A DNA stretch of 64,000 nt, taken from NCBI GenBank assembly GCA_023249105.1, contig JAHFDG010000013.1:47499-111498 (forward strand), written 5' to 3'. Origin of the DNA: Candidatus Methanoperedens sp. GTDB taxonomy: Archaea > Halobacteriota > Methanosarcinia > Methanosarcinales > Methanoperedenaceae. Under the pieces are notes generated by a model. That model was not told the DNA's origin. It saw only the letters and a list, made by a program, of their open reading frames with translations, and searched no databases. The translations under genes were made by a program, and so were the position numbers. Below, piece after piece: positions 26,040 through 34,236 of the stretch; position 1 is the stretch's first letter; each line of letters opens with the position of its first letter.

Positions 26040-27470
26040 ATGAACTCTCTTGACTGGACAGAAAAATACCGGCCGCAGACACTTTCTGAGGTGGTGGGGC
26101 ATAATAAGGCGATTGAGGAACTACAAAAATGGGCAGAGGCGTGGATGCACGGGACGCCTGAGGCAAGGGCGGTTGTGGTTTATGGGAGAGCCGGCATAGG
26201 TAAAACCACGGCAGCCCATGCGCTTGCGCACGATATGGGATGGGAGTTCATCGAATTGAATGCCAGTGACCAGCGCACAGCAGATATAATCGAAAAAGTG
26301 GCAGGTTCTGCATCCCGCATGAGCACGCTTGATGGGAGCAAAACGAAACGACTTGTCATAATGGACGAAGCTGATAATATCCACGGCACAGCAGACCGGG
26401 GAGGAGAGCGGGCAATCATCGAACTGATAAAGAAAACCAGCCACCCCATTATTCTTATTGCAAATGAGCTTTATGACATGTCAGCAGGATTGCGGGGCGC
26501 CTGCAAACCAATACAATTCAATTCAGTAATGTCGCGTTCCATGATCCCGGCGCTTAAAAGAATTGCAGAGACGGAGGGCGTAAAGTGCGGAATCGGGGTG
26601 ATTGAGAAAATTGCAGAGAATGCCAACGGTGACCTTCGAAGCGCCATAAATGACCTTCAGGCTATTTCGCAGGGAAAAACCACTCTGGAAATCAACGAGA
26701 TAATCACAGGCGAGCGGGACAGCAAAGAGAATATCTTCAAGGTACTTGCAAAAATCTTTAAAGGAACAAATATACGCGAAGCCCATGATGCCACTTTTCA
26801 TCTTGATGAGAACCCTGAGGATTTGATACAGTGGGTTGATGAAAATCTCCCGATTGAATATACAGGGGCAAATGACCTTGAAGAAGGGTATCGTTATCTT
26901 GGAAAGGCTTCTGTTTTTTTGGGACGGGTCAAAAGACGGCAGAATTATAACATGTGGAGATATGCGGGCGTGCTTATGACCTCAGGGATTGTGGTTGCGC
27001 GGTCTCACCGCTACACCGGATTCGTTAAGTACCAGCCGCCTTCGCTCTGGAGGAAGCTCGGGCAGACAAAAGGCATGAGGATGGTTCGGGATTCTACTGC
27101 AAAGAAAATAGGGACATACTGCCATGTTTCCGCAAGTTTTGTCCGCTCCCAATTATTTCCTTTTTTCAGGATGATGCTAAAGGACGAGAAGTCTGCTCCT
27201 CTTGTGGCGGCTTTGCTCGCATTTGAACCTGAGGAGATTGCCTTCTTAACCGAATCAAAATCCGCAACAAAAAAAGTCCAGAAAATCTATGAGGATGCCC
27301 AGGCTTTGAGGGAAGCTGAGGTTGAGCATGAAGTGGAATTGTTCGGGGGATTCGGCGCCAGGAAAGCTGAAGCCGAAGAGGAAGAGAATGAAAAAGAAGA
27401 AGCTCCAGCAAATGTCAAGAAAGAGGATAGAAAAGAGGTTAAATCCCAGAGTTCGTTGTTTGATTTTTGA
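26040..27470 (+). CDS. rfcL: Replication factor C large subunit
   Basis: A 476-residue clamp loader subunit. WTEKYRPQTLSEVVGH is the N-terminal RFC box, GRAGIGKT (49-56) the Walker A and MDEAD (108-112) the Walker B motif; sensor 1 lies in ILIANELYD. A long acidic, lysine-rich region ends in QSSLFDF, a PCNA-interacting (PIP) box at the extreme C-terminus. RfcL and RfcS load PCNA onto primed DNA. The small-subunit gene is not in the window. The next gene converges with a six-base gap. Confidence 0.96.
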   Translation: MNSLDWTEKYRPQTLSEVVGHNKAIEELQKWAEAWMHGTPEARAVVVYGRAGIGKTTAAHALAHDMGWEFIELNASDQRTADIIEKVAGSASRMSTLDGSKTKRLVIMDEADNIHGTADRGGERAIIELIKKTSHPIILIANELYDMSAGLRGACKPIQFNSVMSRSMIPALKRIAETEGVKCGIGVIEKIAENANGDLRSAINDLQAISQGKTTLEINEIITGERDSKENIFKVLAKIFKGTNIREAHDATFHLDENPEDLIQWVDENLPIEYTGANDLEEGYRYLGKASVFLGRVKRRQNYNMWRYAGVLMTSGIVVARSHRYTGFVKYQPPSLWRKLGQTKGMRMVRDSTAKKIGTYCHVSASFVRSQLFPFFRMMLKDEKSAPLVAALLAFEPEEIAFLTESKSATKKVQKIYEDAQALREAEVEHEVELFGGFGARKAEAEEEENEKEEAPANVKKEDRKEVKSQSSLFDF

Positions 27471-27476
27471 ATCTTA

Positions 27477-27878
27477 TCAGAGATGCAACTTGAGGCTCTT
27501 CTCCAATCCTTCCATGTCCACGTAAGGGATAGAAATCACACGCTCATTTCCCAGCACCATCGCAGATGCATTCGTTCCCTCTTTATAGATGCAGAGAACG
27601 CGTTTACCCCTTGATACAGCGTAGCATATCTCGTAGCCAACGCCGATTGATGGGATGGTGACATCGGCAACAAGGCACTCGCACTCATCTATAAATCCAA
27701 TATCGCTTTTGAATATCTCTTCTTCCGTAAGCCTGGCTTCAGCCTCCTCAAGCTTCGAAGACGCCACGTGCTCGCTCACCACCTCATGTCCCGACTTTTT
27801 CAGGAGCGCAATAATCTGCATATACACAGGAAGCATGCTGCGTCCACCTCTTATTGAACCTGCAAAAAAGACTTTCAT
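27477..27878 (-). CDS. Nucleoside 2-deoxyribosyltransferase-like / dNMP N-glycosidase (Rcl-like)
   Basis: A 133-residue protein with FFAGSIRGGR at the start, SDIGFIDECECLVADVTIPSIGVGYEICYAV in the middle and an RVLCIYKEGTNAS strand. This matches the DNPH1/Rcl branch of the nucleoside deoxyribosyltransferase fold, which splits deoxynucleoside 5'-monophosphates into base and deoxyribose phosphate. Probably nucleotide pool cleaning. The downstream gene at 27897 is in the same direction but lies upstream of it, 18 bases away, so the two could be one transcript. Confidence 0.8.
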   Translation of the reverse strand: MKVFFAGSIRGGRSMLPVYMQIIALLKKSGHEVVSEHVASSKLEEAEARLTEEEIFKSDIGFIDECECLVADVTIPSIGVGYEICYAVSRGKRVLCIYKEGTNASAMVLGNERVISIPYVDMEGLEKSLKLHL

Positions 27879-27896
27879 GATGCTAATTACTGCATT

Positions 27897-28832
27897 TCAT
27901 TTATTAATAATATGCCTGATGAGATTCTCTTTACCCTTTCTTATCTTGAGGATGCGCCCGTCTTCTTTCATCCTGGCAAGGACTATGCTTATCTTGGATT
28001 TTGAGACGCCTATTTCTTTAACGATATCGGATTGGTATGCCTGCCCTCCTGATTTTATCAGTACCCGCTCTATCATCTCTTCGTACTGCAATTCCTCATC
28101 CGTCACCGGAGGAAGGGGACTGAAATATTCTATGCTTTCAGGTGCAGGCTTTGCAGTCTGTTTTTCCCTCAAGAATATCATTGAAGAGCCGCCTGTTATG
28201 ACAGCCAGAACACCTGCTATAAGCCACGTTCCATCGCCGGTTGGGGTTAGCGATAGCACAATAGAGGGTTCTCCCCTGCTGAAACTGCGGTATAATGTTC
28301 CATCCCATATCAGTCTGTTACCATCGCGCTTGTCATAGTTTGGAGTTGTGCTTGTGACCTCATAACCATCAGGGATTTTTATGACCAGCACATTATCCTC
28401 GGTAAGGAACATGTCCTCTGAAAAAACGTCGCCTATGAGAATCTTTCTTGATGATACTTTTGAGAATTTCTTCCATTCGAAAACATAGCGCACTATGCCG
28501 AAGTCGCCAGACAGGGTTTTTGTCGTACCGTAGGAAATATTGAAATTTGTCGCCCACATCGAGCGGTTTGTGATATTTTCAGCCGAACGCATGAACCATT
28601 CAATCCTGGAACTGAATTCCAACATATCATTCCTGTACTGCTCCTGGTCATGTCCTTTTTGAATGAATCCTGTCCAGTCATCTATAGCAGCCTGGTTTGG
28701 CAGGGGTAATCTTTTTTCTATATTCCAGATGGCGCTTCCGTTTTCATAAACCTCGATTGTTATAATGGATTGGGCGGCGGCTGAATGTAGCCATAATAAT
28801 ATAAAAACATAGAACAAGGCCACTTTTTTCAT
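27897..28832 (-). CDS. Membrane-anchored protein with C-terminal winged helix
   Basis: A 311-residue protein: signal peptide (1-20, LFYVFILLWLHSAAAQS), an extracytoplasmic beta-rich domain (ITIEVYENGSAIWNIEKRL ... SFSRGEPSIVLSLTPTG), one membrane helix (WLIAGVLAVITGGSSMIFL), then a cytoplasmic winged-helix (QAYQSDIVKEIGVSKSKISIVLARMKEDGRILKI). Such one-protein sensor-regulators are frequent in methanogenic archaea. It probably relays an external cue to DNA. Targets unknown. Confidence 0.8.
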   Translation of the reverse strand: MKKVALFYVFILLWLHSAAAQSIITIEVYENGSAIWNIEKRLPLPNQAAIDDWTGFIQKGHDQEQYRNDMLEFSSRIEWFMRSAENITNRSMWATNFNISYGTTKTLSGDFGIVRYVFEWKKFSKVSSRKILIGDVFSEDMFLTEDNVLVIKIPDGYEVTSTTPNYDKRDGNRLIWDGTLYRSFSRGEPSIVLSLTPTGDGTWLIAGVLAVITGGSSMIFLREKQTAKPAPESIEYFSPLPPVTDEELQYEEMIERVLIKSGGQAYQSDIVKEIGVSKSKISIVLARMKEDGRILKIRKGKENLIRHIINK

Positions 28833-28984
28833 TTTTGCACGTTCATCCCTAATAGATATTACTACTTAATAATTTCTCAATCATTTATTTTATTCCATTT
28901 ATCTATCCCTCGCCTTTAGTACCCTCTTGTCCCCTCTTCATTTTGTTTTTTATTTTTCTTGTTTTTTATTAATTCATATGGTTT

Positions 28985-29974
28985 TTAATCTTTGCCTTTT
29001 CCCCCACCCCCTCCACCGTGGCCACCACCATCGGAACTACCTCCGCCACCGCCGCCCCCTCCACTTGAGCCACCACCACTGCCACCACCGGAGCTACCAC
29101 TGCTTCCACCACTTGAACTCCCCCCGCTACTGCCTCCTCCACCGTTACTTCCGCCGCTGGAAGAGCCGCCGCCACTACTCCCGCCACCAGAGCTGGCCCC
29201 TGATTTATCTCCACTACTTCCGCTATTCCCGCCGGAATTGCCTTTATCGCTATTGCCGGTGCTGCCTTTATTACCCTTGGATTTATCCCCGTTTTCTCCT
29301 TTGCTTTTCCCTTCTGAACTATCTGCTTCCCCGGGGTTGCTCTTACCGTTTTCTACGGCTTCTTTGCCTTTATTACCCGAAACCGTCTCCGTCTCCTTCT
29401 CGTTATTTCTTTTGCCTTTATTGCCCTGGTCTTCCTTCGTCTTTGTGACTTTATCAAATTCATTACTTAATTTTACGTCCTTCAGGTCATTCCTCAAGAT
29501 TTTTGCCATCTCGTTTGCCTGTTTTTTGTTGTATTTGTCCTCCATTTCAAGCTTCTTCAGGGCAAAAGCGTAGTTTTCAGGAGTGATTGTTCCTGCGTTT
29601 AGTTTTTTACCCAGAGCCTCGCGAGTTGCCTGTACGCTTAAGACCTCATCATTTAAGCGCTTGGCTTCCTTTACCACAAATTCAGCATTATCGCTTTTTT
29701 TTTCTACCATGTACCTGAACATCCTGACATTAACATCAGCCACATGGTTATTGAGGGCATCATCGATGACACTGAAGATGCCACCTTCCACATTCCTGCT
29801 TTTTTCATCGGTGTTCTGGTGATTGGTCCCGTCTTTGCATAATTTATTGTTCAATAAACACAACATTGATGCAGGTTCCTGAAACAAAAAATCAGTATCA
29901 GATGCATAAGCAGGTTCCACTATTGCAGTCAATAACAATGTTGTGCACAACAGCAATAATGTCTTATTTTTCAT
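28985..29974 (-). CDS. Secreted protein with long Gly/Ser-rich tail
   Basis: A 329-residue protein with signal peptide (residues 1-24, cleavage after AYA), a helical domain to about 175 (VRMFRYMVEKKSDNAEFVVKEAKRL, reminiscent of DUF5667-type proteins), then low complexity: a Lys/Gly/Asn/Glu-rich part followed by about 95 residues of Gly and Ser ending in GGGGKGKD. No anchor or sortase signal. Probably an exported, flexible surface protein. The glycine-serine codons make the strand strongly G-rich, and the proline-rich frame opposite is a by-product. Confidence 0.7.
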   Translation of the reverse strand: MKNKTLLLLCTTLLLTAIVEPAYASDTDFLFQEPASMLCLLNNKLCKDGTNHQNTDEKSRNVEGGIFSVIDDALNNHVADVNVRMFRYMVEKKSDNAEFVVKEAKRLNDEVLSVQATREALGKKLNAGTITPENYAFALKKLEMEDKYNKKQANEMAKILRNDLKDVKLSNEFDKVTKTKEDQGNKGKRNNEKETETVSGNKGKEAVENGKSNPGEADSSEGKSKGENGDKSKGNKGSTGNSDKGNSGGNSGSSGDKSGASSGGGSSGGGSSSGGSNGGGGSSGGSSSGGSSGSSGGGSGGGSSGGGGGGGGSSDGGGHGGGGGGKGKD

Positions 29975-30069
29975 TTGTTCACAACTTCATATTTTACTTC
30001 ATATATACAGTTTGAGTTTTTGGATTTTTCAATTTTTATAATTATCATATTGTTGAGTTTTAGATAATA

Positions 30070-30864
30070 TCAGAATGATGGAAACCCCATCATATTGTTT
30101 TCCCTTACAATCCTTACATTGGCATCTTCAATCTCGTATTCAAGATATGGCCTGGATTTTGGAGACCCCACACCCATTCCCTGAAAATCATCGCTGCATT
30201 CGGGTTCCAAAGAAATGGTTTCCTGTGTCTCATTTTTCCAATCTAATTTAAGTATCCCGAAATACTGGCTGAATATTACATACCCTGCTATACCGCCTAT
30301 AGTTATGACCGCGTTGAACAGCTTGTTTTTTATCAGGTCAAGGGTTTCAGGTGAATACGACCATGCAGTGAAATTATAAACTAAAACATGCTCGTACAAT
30401 TTTGCCATGTTATTCCAGGTTTTAACAGCTTCAATGGTTTCCTTCTCCCCGCACAGGTCCATTATGGTAGAAAGCGACCCAAATACAATTGTACTTGGTG
30501 GTAATTCCTTCAACAGGTTTATTATTGTATTACTGATATCTTCGATATTATAAGGATTTGAAATCACATATTTTTCTTTTGACGGGTTTCCAATCAATGG
30601 ATTATAGCCATCAACAAAAAATAAACGGTCTTTATCTTGTTCATAAGACGGGTTAATATCCCTGATATTGTTCCTAATATCATCAGGACTCACGCTTGAT
30701 ACCACAAAAACGCCAGTACCACCGTTTTTAAGAGTATTATAAATCGTTTGTAACCCGAAAATCTCACCATCCACTCCTGGCTGGATATAATAAGCAAGAC
30801 TTTTTCCTTCAGGTATGCCTCCAACTAATAATTCATCCATTTTAGATATGCCAGTTTCAATCAT
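30070..30864 (-). CDS. KaiC/RecA-like protein with degenerate P-loop
   Basis: A 264-residue protein with the outline of single-domain KaiC-like ATPases: GISKMDELLVGGIPEGKS, a strand GVFVVSSVSP, a DRLFFVDGYNPL strand in the Walker B place, and STIVFGSLSTIMDL. The Walker A loop, where GxxGxGKT/S is expected, reads YYIQPGVDGEIFGLQ and lacks the lysine. It therefore probably binds ATP weakly or not at all and may act as a signalling partner, as with DUF7504-like and GvpD-like proteins. A 38-aa gene overlaps its start. Confidence 0.65.
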   Translation of the reverse strand: MIETGISKMDELLVGGIPEGKSLAYYIQPGVDGEIFGLQTIYNTLKNGGTGVFVVSSVSPDDIRNNIRDINPSYEQDKDRLFFVDGYNPLIGNPSKEKYVISNPYNIEDISNTIINLLKELPPSTIVFGSLSTIMDLCGEKETIEAVKTWNNMAKLYEHVLVYNFTAWSYSPETLDLIKNKLFNAVITIGGIAGYVIFSQYFGILKLDWKNETQETISLEPECSDDFQGMGVGSPKSRPYLEYEIEDANVRIVRENNMMGFPSF

Positions 30865-30973
30865 AGTTTTCCCCCGGCACTCTTGCCATCGTTTTTAGCG
30901 TAGCTAATTCTATTTCATATTCAAGTTTTGATTTAGCCACCTTAGTTTCATACTCAGGATTGTGGTTTTTCAT
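30857..30973 (-). CDS. 38-residue microprotein coupled to the KaiC-like gene
   Basis: A charged, helical product with no membrane segment (MKNHNPEYETKVAKS then LEYEIELATLK). A GGTGG ribosome site precedes ATG by five bases, and the frame overlaps the KaiC-like start by eight bases (ATGATTGA), indicating coupled translation. No family recognised. Confidence 0.45.
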   Translation of the reverse strand: MKNHNPEYETKVAKSKLEYEIELATLKTMARVPGENYD

Positions 30974-31159
30974 AGATGCCACCATAAGCTCTTATGCTCG
31001 CTTTTTGATATATAAACATCGACAGTTTTTTGAGTTTCTAAACTTTATGGTAGTTTTTTATGGTTTATTATTCTCTGCAAGTACGTTTTTTTAAAATCAG
31101 AGCTTTGGTGATCAAGATAATCCAATTTACAATAATTTAACTAGATATAACCGGTTTGG

Positions 31160-31903
31160 TCAGTATCTGGCTATGGTGATAAAGCCGGTATGACCTACCC
31201 TTGCAGTCGAGGGCCGTGTCCCGCGTTCAGAAAAGGAAATATCACGTTCTATGGTCTCAATCGTCCGGACTTCTGTGTAATTTGTTTTCTCAATGGCTTC
31301 CCTGATTTCCTTTGTATGCTCAAAAAAAGGTGAATATACGGCAAGAAAACCGCCGGGATAAAGGATTTGCGGAACAAACGGGACAACCTGCGATGCGGCG
31401 CTGGTATCAAGGGTTACAACGTCGAATTTCTCATCCGTTTTCTGGATTTCCTCTGCAATATCGCCGAGGCGCAGTTCAATATTGGATAGACCTGCCTGGG
31501 TAATGTTTTTCCGCGCCAGTTCAAGGAATTCCTCCCTTATTTCGTATGACACAACTTTTTTTGCAATCCCGCCAAGATAAATCGCCAGAATCCCCGAACC
31601 CGTGCCTGCATCCAGCACGTAATCAGGGGAGCATAAGCCTGTATTTGAAATAATCACCCCGATATCTTTCGGCATCATGGGTGCGCCGCTTCTTTTTGCA
31701 TGGATAAAAAAATCAGGGGCTCTGGGTTTCTGGATAATGAACTCAACACCCAGGTGCGAGCTTATCGTATCGCCAAATGTTTTTGTTTTAAGCCCATCCA
31801 GTTTTATTATGCCGAGGTCGGTATGAAGTTCGCCCTCTCGCATGACAAAATATTCTTTTATCTTTCCTTTGTGGAAAGTCTTTAAAATTACCGGTGTGTC
31901 CAT
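31160..31903 (-). CDS. trmI: tRNA (adenine-N1)-methyltransferase, archaeal TrmI
   Basis: A 247-residue Rossmann methyltransferase. An N-terminal beta domain (FHKGKIKEYFVMREGELHTDLG) precedes FIIQKPRAPDFF and the SAM loop VLDAGTGSGILAIYLGG; YEIREEFLELARKNI binds the SAM ribose and VTLDTSAASQVVP is the catalytic-side motif. The archaeal enzyme makes m1A at tRNA position 57/58. Length is normal. It diverges from the small gene at 31958. Confidence 0.9.
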   Translation of the reverse strand: MDTPVILKTFHKGKIKEYFVMREGELHTDLGIIKLDGLKTKTFGDTISSHLGVEFIIQKPRAPDFFIHAKRSGAPMMPKDIGVIISNTGLCSPDYVLDAGTGSGILAIYLGGIAKKVVSYEIREEFLELARKNITQAGLSNIELRLGDIAEEIQKTDEKFDVVTLDTSAASQVVPFVPQILYPGGFLAVYSPFFEHTKEIREAIEKTNYTEVRTIETIERDISFSERGTRPSTARVGHTGFITIARY

Positions 31904-31957
31904 TATTTCTCAGCAGGGGTAATATAGGACTTAATAGATATAGAATACGTGGTTGGC

Positions 31958-32314
31958 ATGGTTAATAACACGGATAAGAAATATTCATTGAAAACCCTGG
32001 GGCTTCTTACAGGCAATAAGGAAGTGGATATTGAAGACGTCCCGGTGAGTGTTCTCGCCATTGCCGAGGTGGTGGATGACCCTGATAAATTGCCCTATCT
32101 TATAGAGAGTATCAAGTCATTGAAAATCGATGACATGGAGAAGTTCAGGTTCGTGCTGCTGCGGGTTCAGATTGAGTCCCATCTCCACATGAATGAAGAC
32201 CTGGAGATTTACATGAAGCGTCTTTATGTGGCGCAGGTGATTGAAAAATTGCTTTATGGGGAGTTGCTTCTGGAGGAGGGGGAAAATGAAGATGAGGAGG
32301 ACGAGGATGATTAA
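31958..32314 (+). CDS. Small acidic archaeal protein of unknown function
   Basis: About 118 residues, helical, ending in a run of acidic residues (EEGENEDEEDEDD). The middle (LPYLIESIKSLKIDDMEKFRFVLLRVQIESHLHMNEDLEIYMKRL) has no signature I know. I use ATG at 31958; GTG at 31949 would add three residues. It could be an RNA- or protein-binding accessory. Confidence 0.6.
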   Translation: MVNNTDKKYSLKTLGLLTGNKEVDIEDVPVSVLAIAEVVDDPDKLPYLIESIKSLKIDDMEKFRFVLLRVQIESHLHMNEDLEIYMKRLYVAQVIEKLLYGELLLEEGENEDEEDEDD

Positions 32315-32361
32315 CAAGACAAAAAAATTATAAAAAATCTTCTAAACTTTTGATAAAACAA

Positions 32362-32371
32362 GTTATATAAG
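32362..32371 (+). promoter_or_regulatory. TATA box of the glmS-like gene
   Basis: GTTATATAAG lies about 30 bases before the ATG, preceded by an A-rich BRE-like stretch (AAAACAA). Expected transcription start is about 32390, giving a leader of under ten bases. Confidence 0.6.
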
Positions 32372-32397
32372 CTAAAAGTATGTTAACGTAGTTAATT

Positions 32398-34233
32398 ATG
32401 TGTGGAATTTATGGTTATGTTGGCACAGAATTGGCATTCCCAATTATCCTCAACGGTTTAAAAAAACTGGAATATAGAGGTCATGATTCTTGGGGCATAA
32501 CTACACTTGATGATGATTTCCATACAATAAAAAGGGTGGGGTATGTTGATGAAATTGCCTTAGGAACGCATCCCGGAAATGTCGGCATTGGGCATGTGAG
32601 ATGGGCAACCCGCGGCAAAATCAATGAAAGAAATGCACACCCGCATTTTGATTGTAAGAATGAAATTGCTATAGTTCATAATGGCGTAATCTTCAATGAG
32701 GCGCTTCTTAGAAGTGAATTAAGAAAAAGAAAGCATCATTCAATAATATCAGACACAGATACCGAACTATTCGCTCATTTGCTTGAAGAAAACACTAATC
32801 GAAATAAAGATTTTATTGAAGATATATATACTACTCTAAAGAGTGTAGACGCTCAGTATGCTTTTTTAATATTGAGGAAGAGCGACAAGAAAATATATGC
32901 CGTCAGAAACAAATCCCCTGTACGGATCGGAATTAGCACTGGCGGCTATCATGTTTCTTCTGATATTGTTTCTTTCGTTGGGAAGGTGAATGAATATATG
33001 GATTTAGAAGATGGAGATATTGCAGAAATCGGAATACAAGGAATCAAAATATACGATTCTGATATGAATTTGACTAATAGACACTTAAAACCATTGAATA
33101 TAACTCCAGAAATTATAGGTAAGGGCGATTATCCTTATTTTTACCTTAAAGAGACTGAAGAAATTAAATCTGTTATTGAGAGAATCATTGAAAAATATGT
33201 TAAAGGTAATATTGTAAATCTTGGCATTGATTTAAATATATTTAAAGGAGCTAAAAGGATAATTTTGACGGGTGCGGGTTCTTCCTATTTTGCATCGATG
33301 GTTGGAGAATATTACATGCGCCAACTTTTAGAAACTGTAAGTGTGGAATCCGTTCTGTCGTCAGAACTAGAATTAAAATATGCCGATATTAATTTTCCTC
33401 AAAAAACTATCCTGATTTCATTAACTCAATCAGGAGAGACAAAGGACACAAACGATGCGATAGAATTTGCTAAACAAAAAGGTATTACTATCGTTTCTTT
33501 GATAAATAAACAGCATTCTGAAACCGAAAAACTTTCTGATTGTGTGATAAAATTACTGACAAAATTGGAAAGTAGCATTGTAGCTACCAAGACCTTTGCC
33601 GCAGAGCTTTTAGTATTGCTGCTTCTTTCAATCTCACTGTCTGAAAATAAAAAGAAGCATGAGATTTTAGATGAGATAAAAAAACTTCCTGATAATCTCA
33701 GTACAGTAATTGAAGAAAAGGAAATAATACGCATAGCAGAGAAATATTATCAAGAAGGCGCAATCTATCCATTAAGCAGGGGAATTATGGTTCCAGTTGC
33801 ATTGGAGGCAGGAAGAAAAATTGAAGAAGTTTTATATGCCCAATCCATTGGAACCTCGATGGGAAGTTCTGCCGAATTAAAACATGGACCTTTGACTATG
33901 GTAAAAGACAAGGTTATGCTATTCTTAGTACCGCCTGCCAGCGGTCACAATAAAATTATTGCGAATATCGATCAAGTCAAAGCCAGAGATGCAAAGATAA
34001 TAGTAGTTGCAACCAAGGGGGATGAGATAATTGAAAATCTTGCAAAAGAAAATTATATTGATGATGTAATCTGGATACCTGAAACCCAAGAACTATTGAC
34101 GCCTATTTTGTATATAGTACCTTTATATTTACTCGTATATTATCTGGCTATTAAGAAGAAAGAATCGGGAATTGGGTATCAAATAAATCCAGACAGACCA
34201 AGATATTTGGCTAAATCGATAACAGTAGATTGA
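32398..34233 (+). CDS. glmS: GlmS-like glutamine-fructose-6-phosphate aminotransferase
   Basis: A 611-residue enzyme. It starts MCGIYGYVG, leaving Cys2 as the N-terminal nucleophile after methionine removal; GHVRWATRG and NEIAIVHNGVI belong to the glutaminase. Two SIS domains follow, with TGAGSSYFAS and SQSGETKDT, and SSAELKHGPL near the end. Length is full. The family makes glucosamine-6-phosphate. Codon use is AT-rich and unlike the core genes on each side; three genes with similar composition follow with tight spacing, so this may be an acquired or specialised paralogue rather than the housekeeping copy. Confidence 0.9.
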   Translation: MCGIYGYVGTELAFPIILNGLKKLEYRGHDSWGITTLDDDFHTIKRVGYVDEIALGTHPGNVGIGHVRWATRGKINERNAHPHFDCKNEIAIVHNGVIFNEALLRSELRKRKHHSIISDTDTELFAHLLEENTNRNKDFIEDIYTTLKSVDAQYAFLILRKSDKKIYAVRNKSPVRIGISTGGYHVSSDIVSFVGKVNEYMDLEDGDIAEIGIQGIKIYDSDMNLTNRHLKPLNITPEIIGKGDYPYFYLKETEEIKSVIERIIEKYVKGNIVNLGIDLNIFKGAKRIILTGAGSSYFASMVGEYYMRQLLETVSVESVLSSELELKYADINFPQKTILISLTQSGETKDTNDAIEFAKQKGITIVSLINKQHSETEKLSDCVIKLLTKLESSIVATKTFAAELLVLLLLSISLSENKKKHEILDEIKKLPDNLSTVIEEKEIIRIAEKYYQEGAIYPLSRGIMVPVALEAGRKIEEVLYAQSIGTSMGSSAELKHGPLTMVKDKVMLFLVPPASGHNKIIANIDQVKARDAKIIVVATKGDEIIENLAKENYIDDVIWIPETQELLTPILYIVPLYLLVYYLAIKKKESGIGYQINPDRPRYLAKSITVD

Positions 34234-34236
34234 TGT

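Noticed and set aside
28992..29573. Long proline-rich frame on the + strand opposite the Gly/Ser-rich gene
   Set aside because: It is the complement of glycine and serine codons; the minus frame has a signal peptide and a normal start, the plus frame does not.
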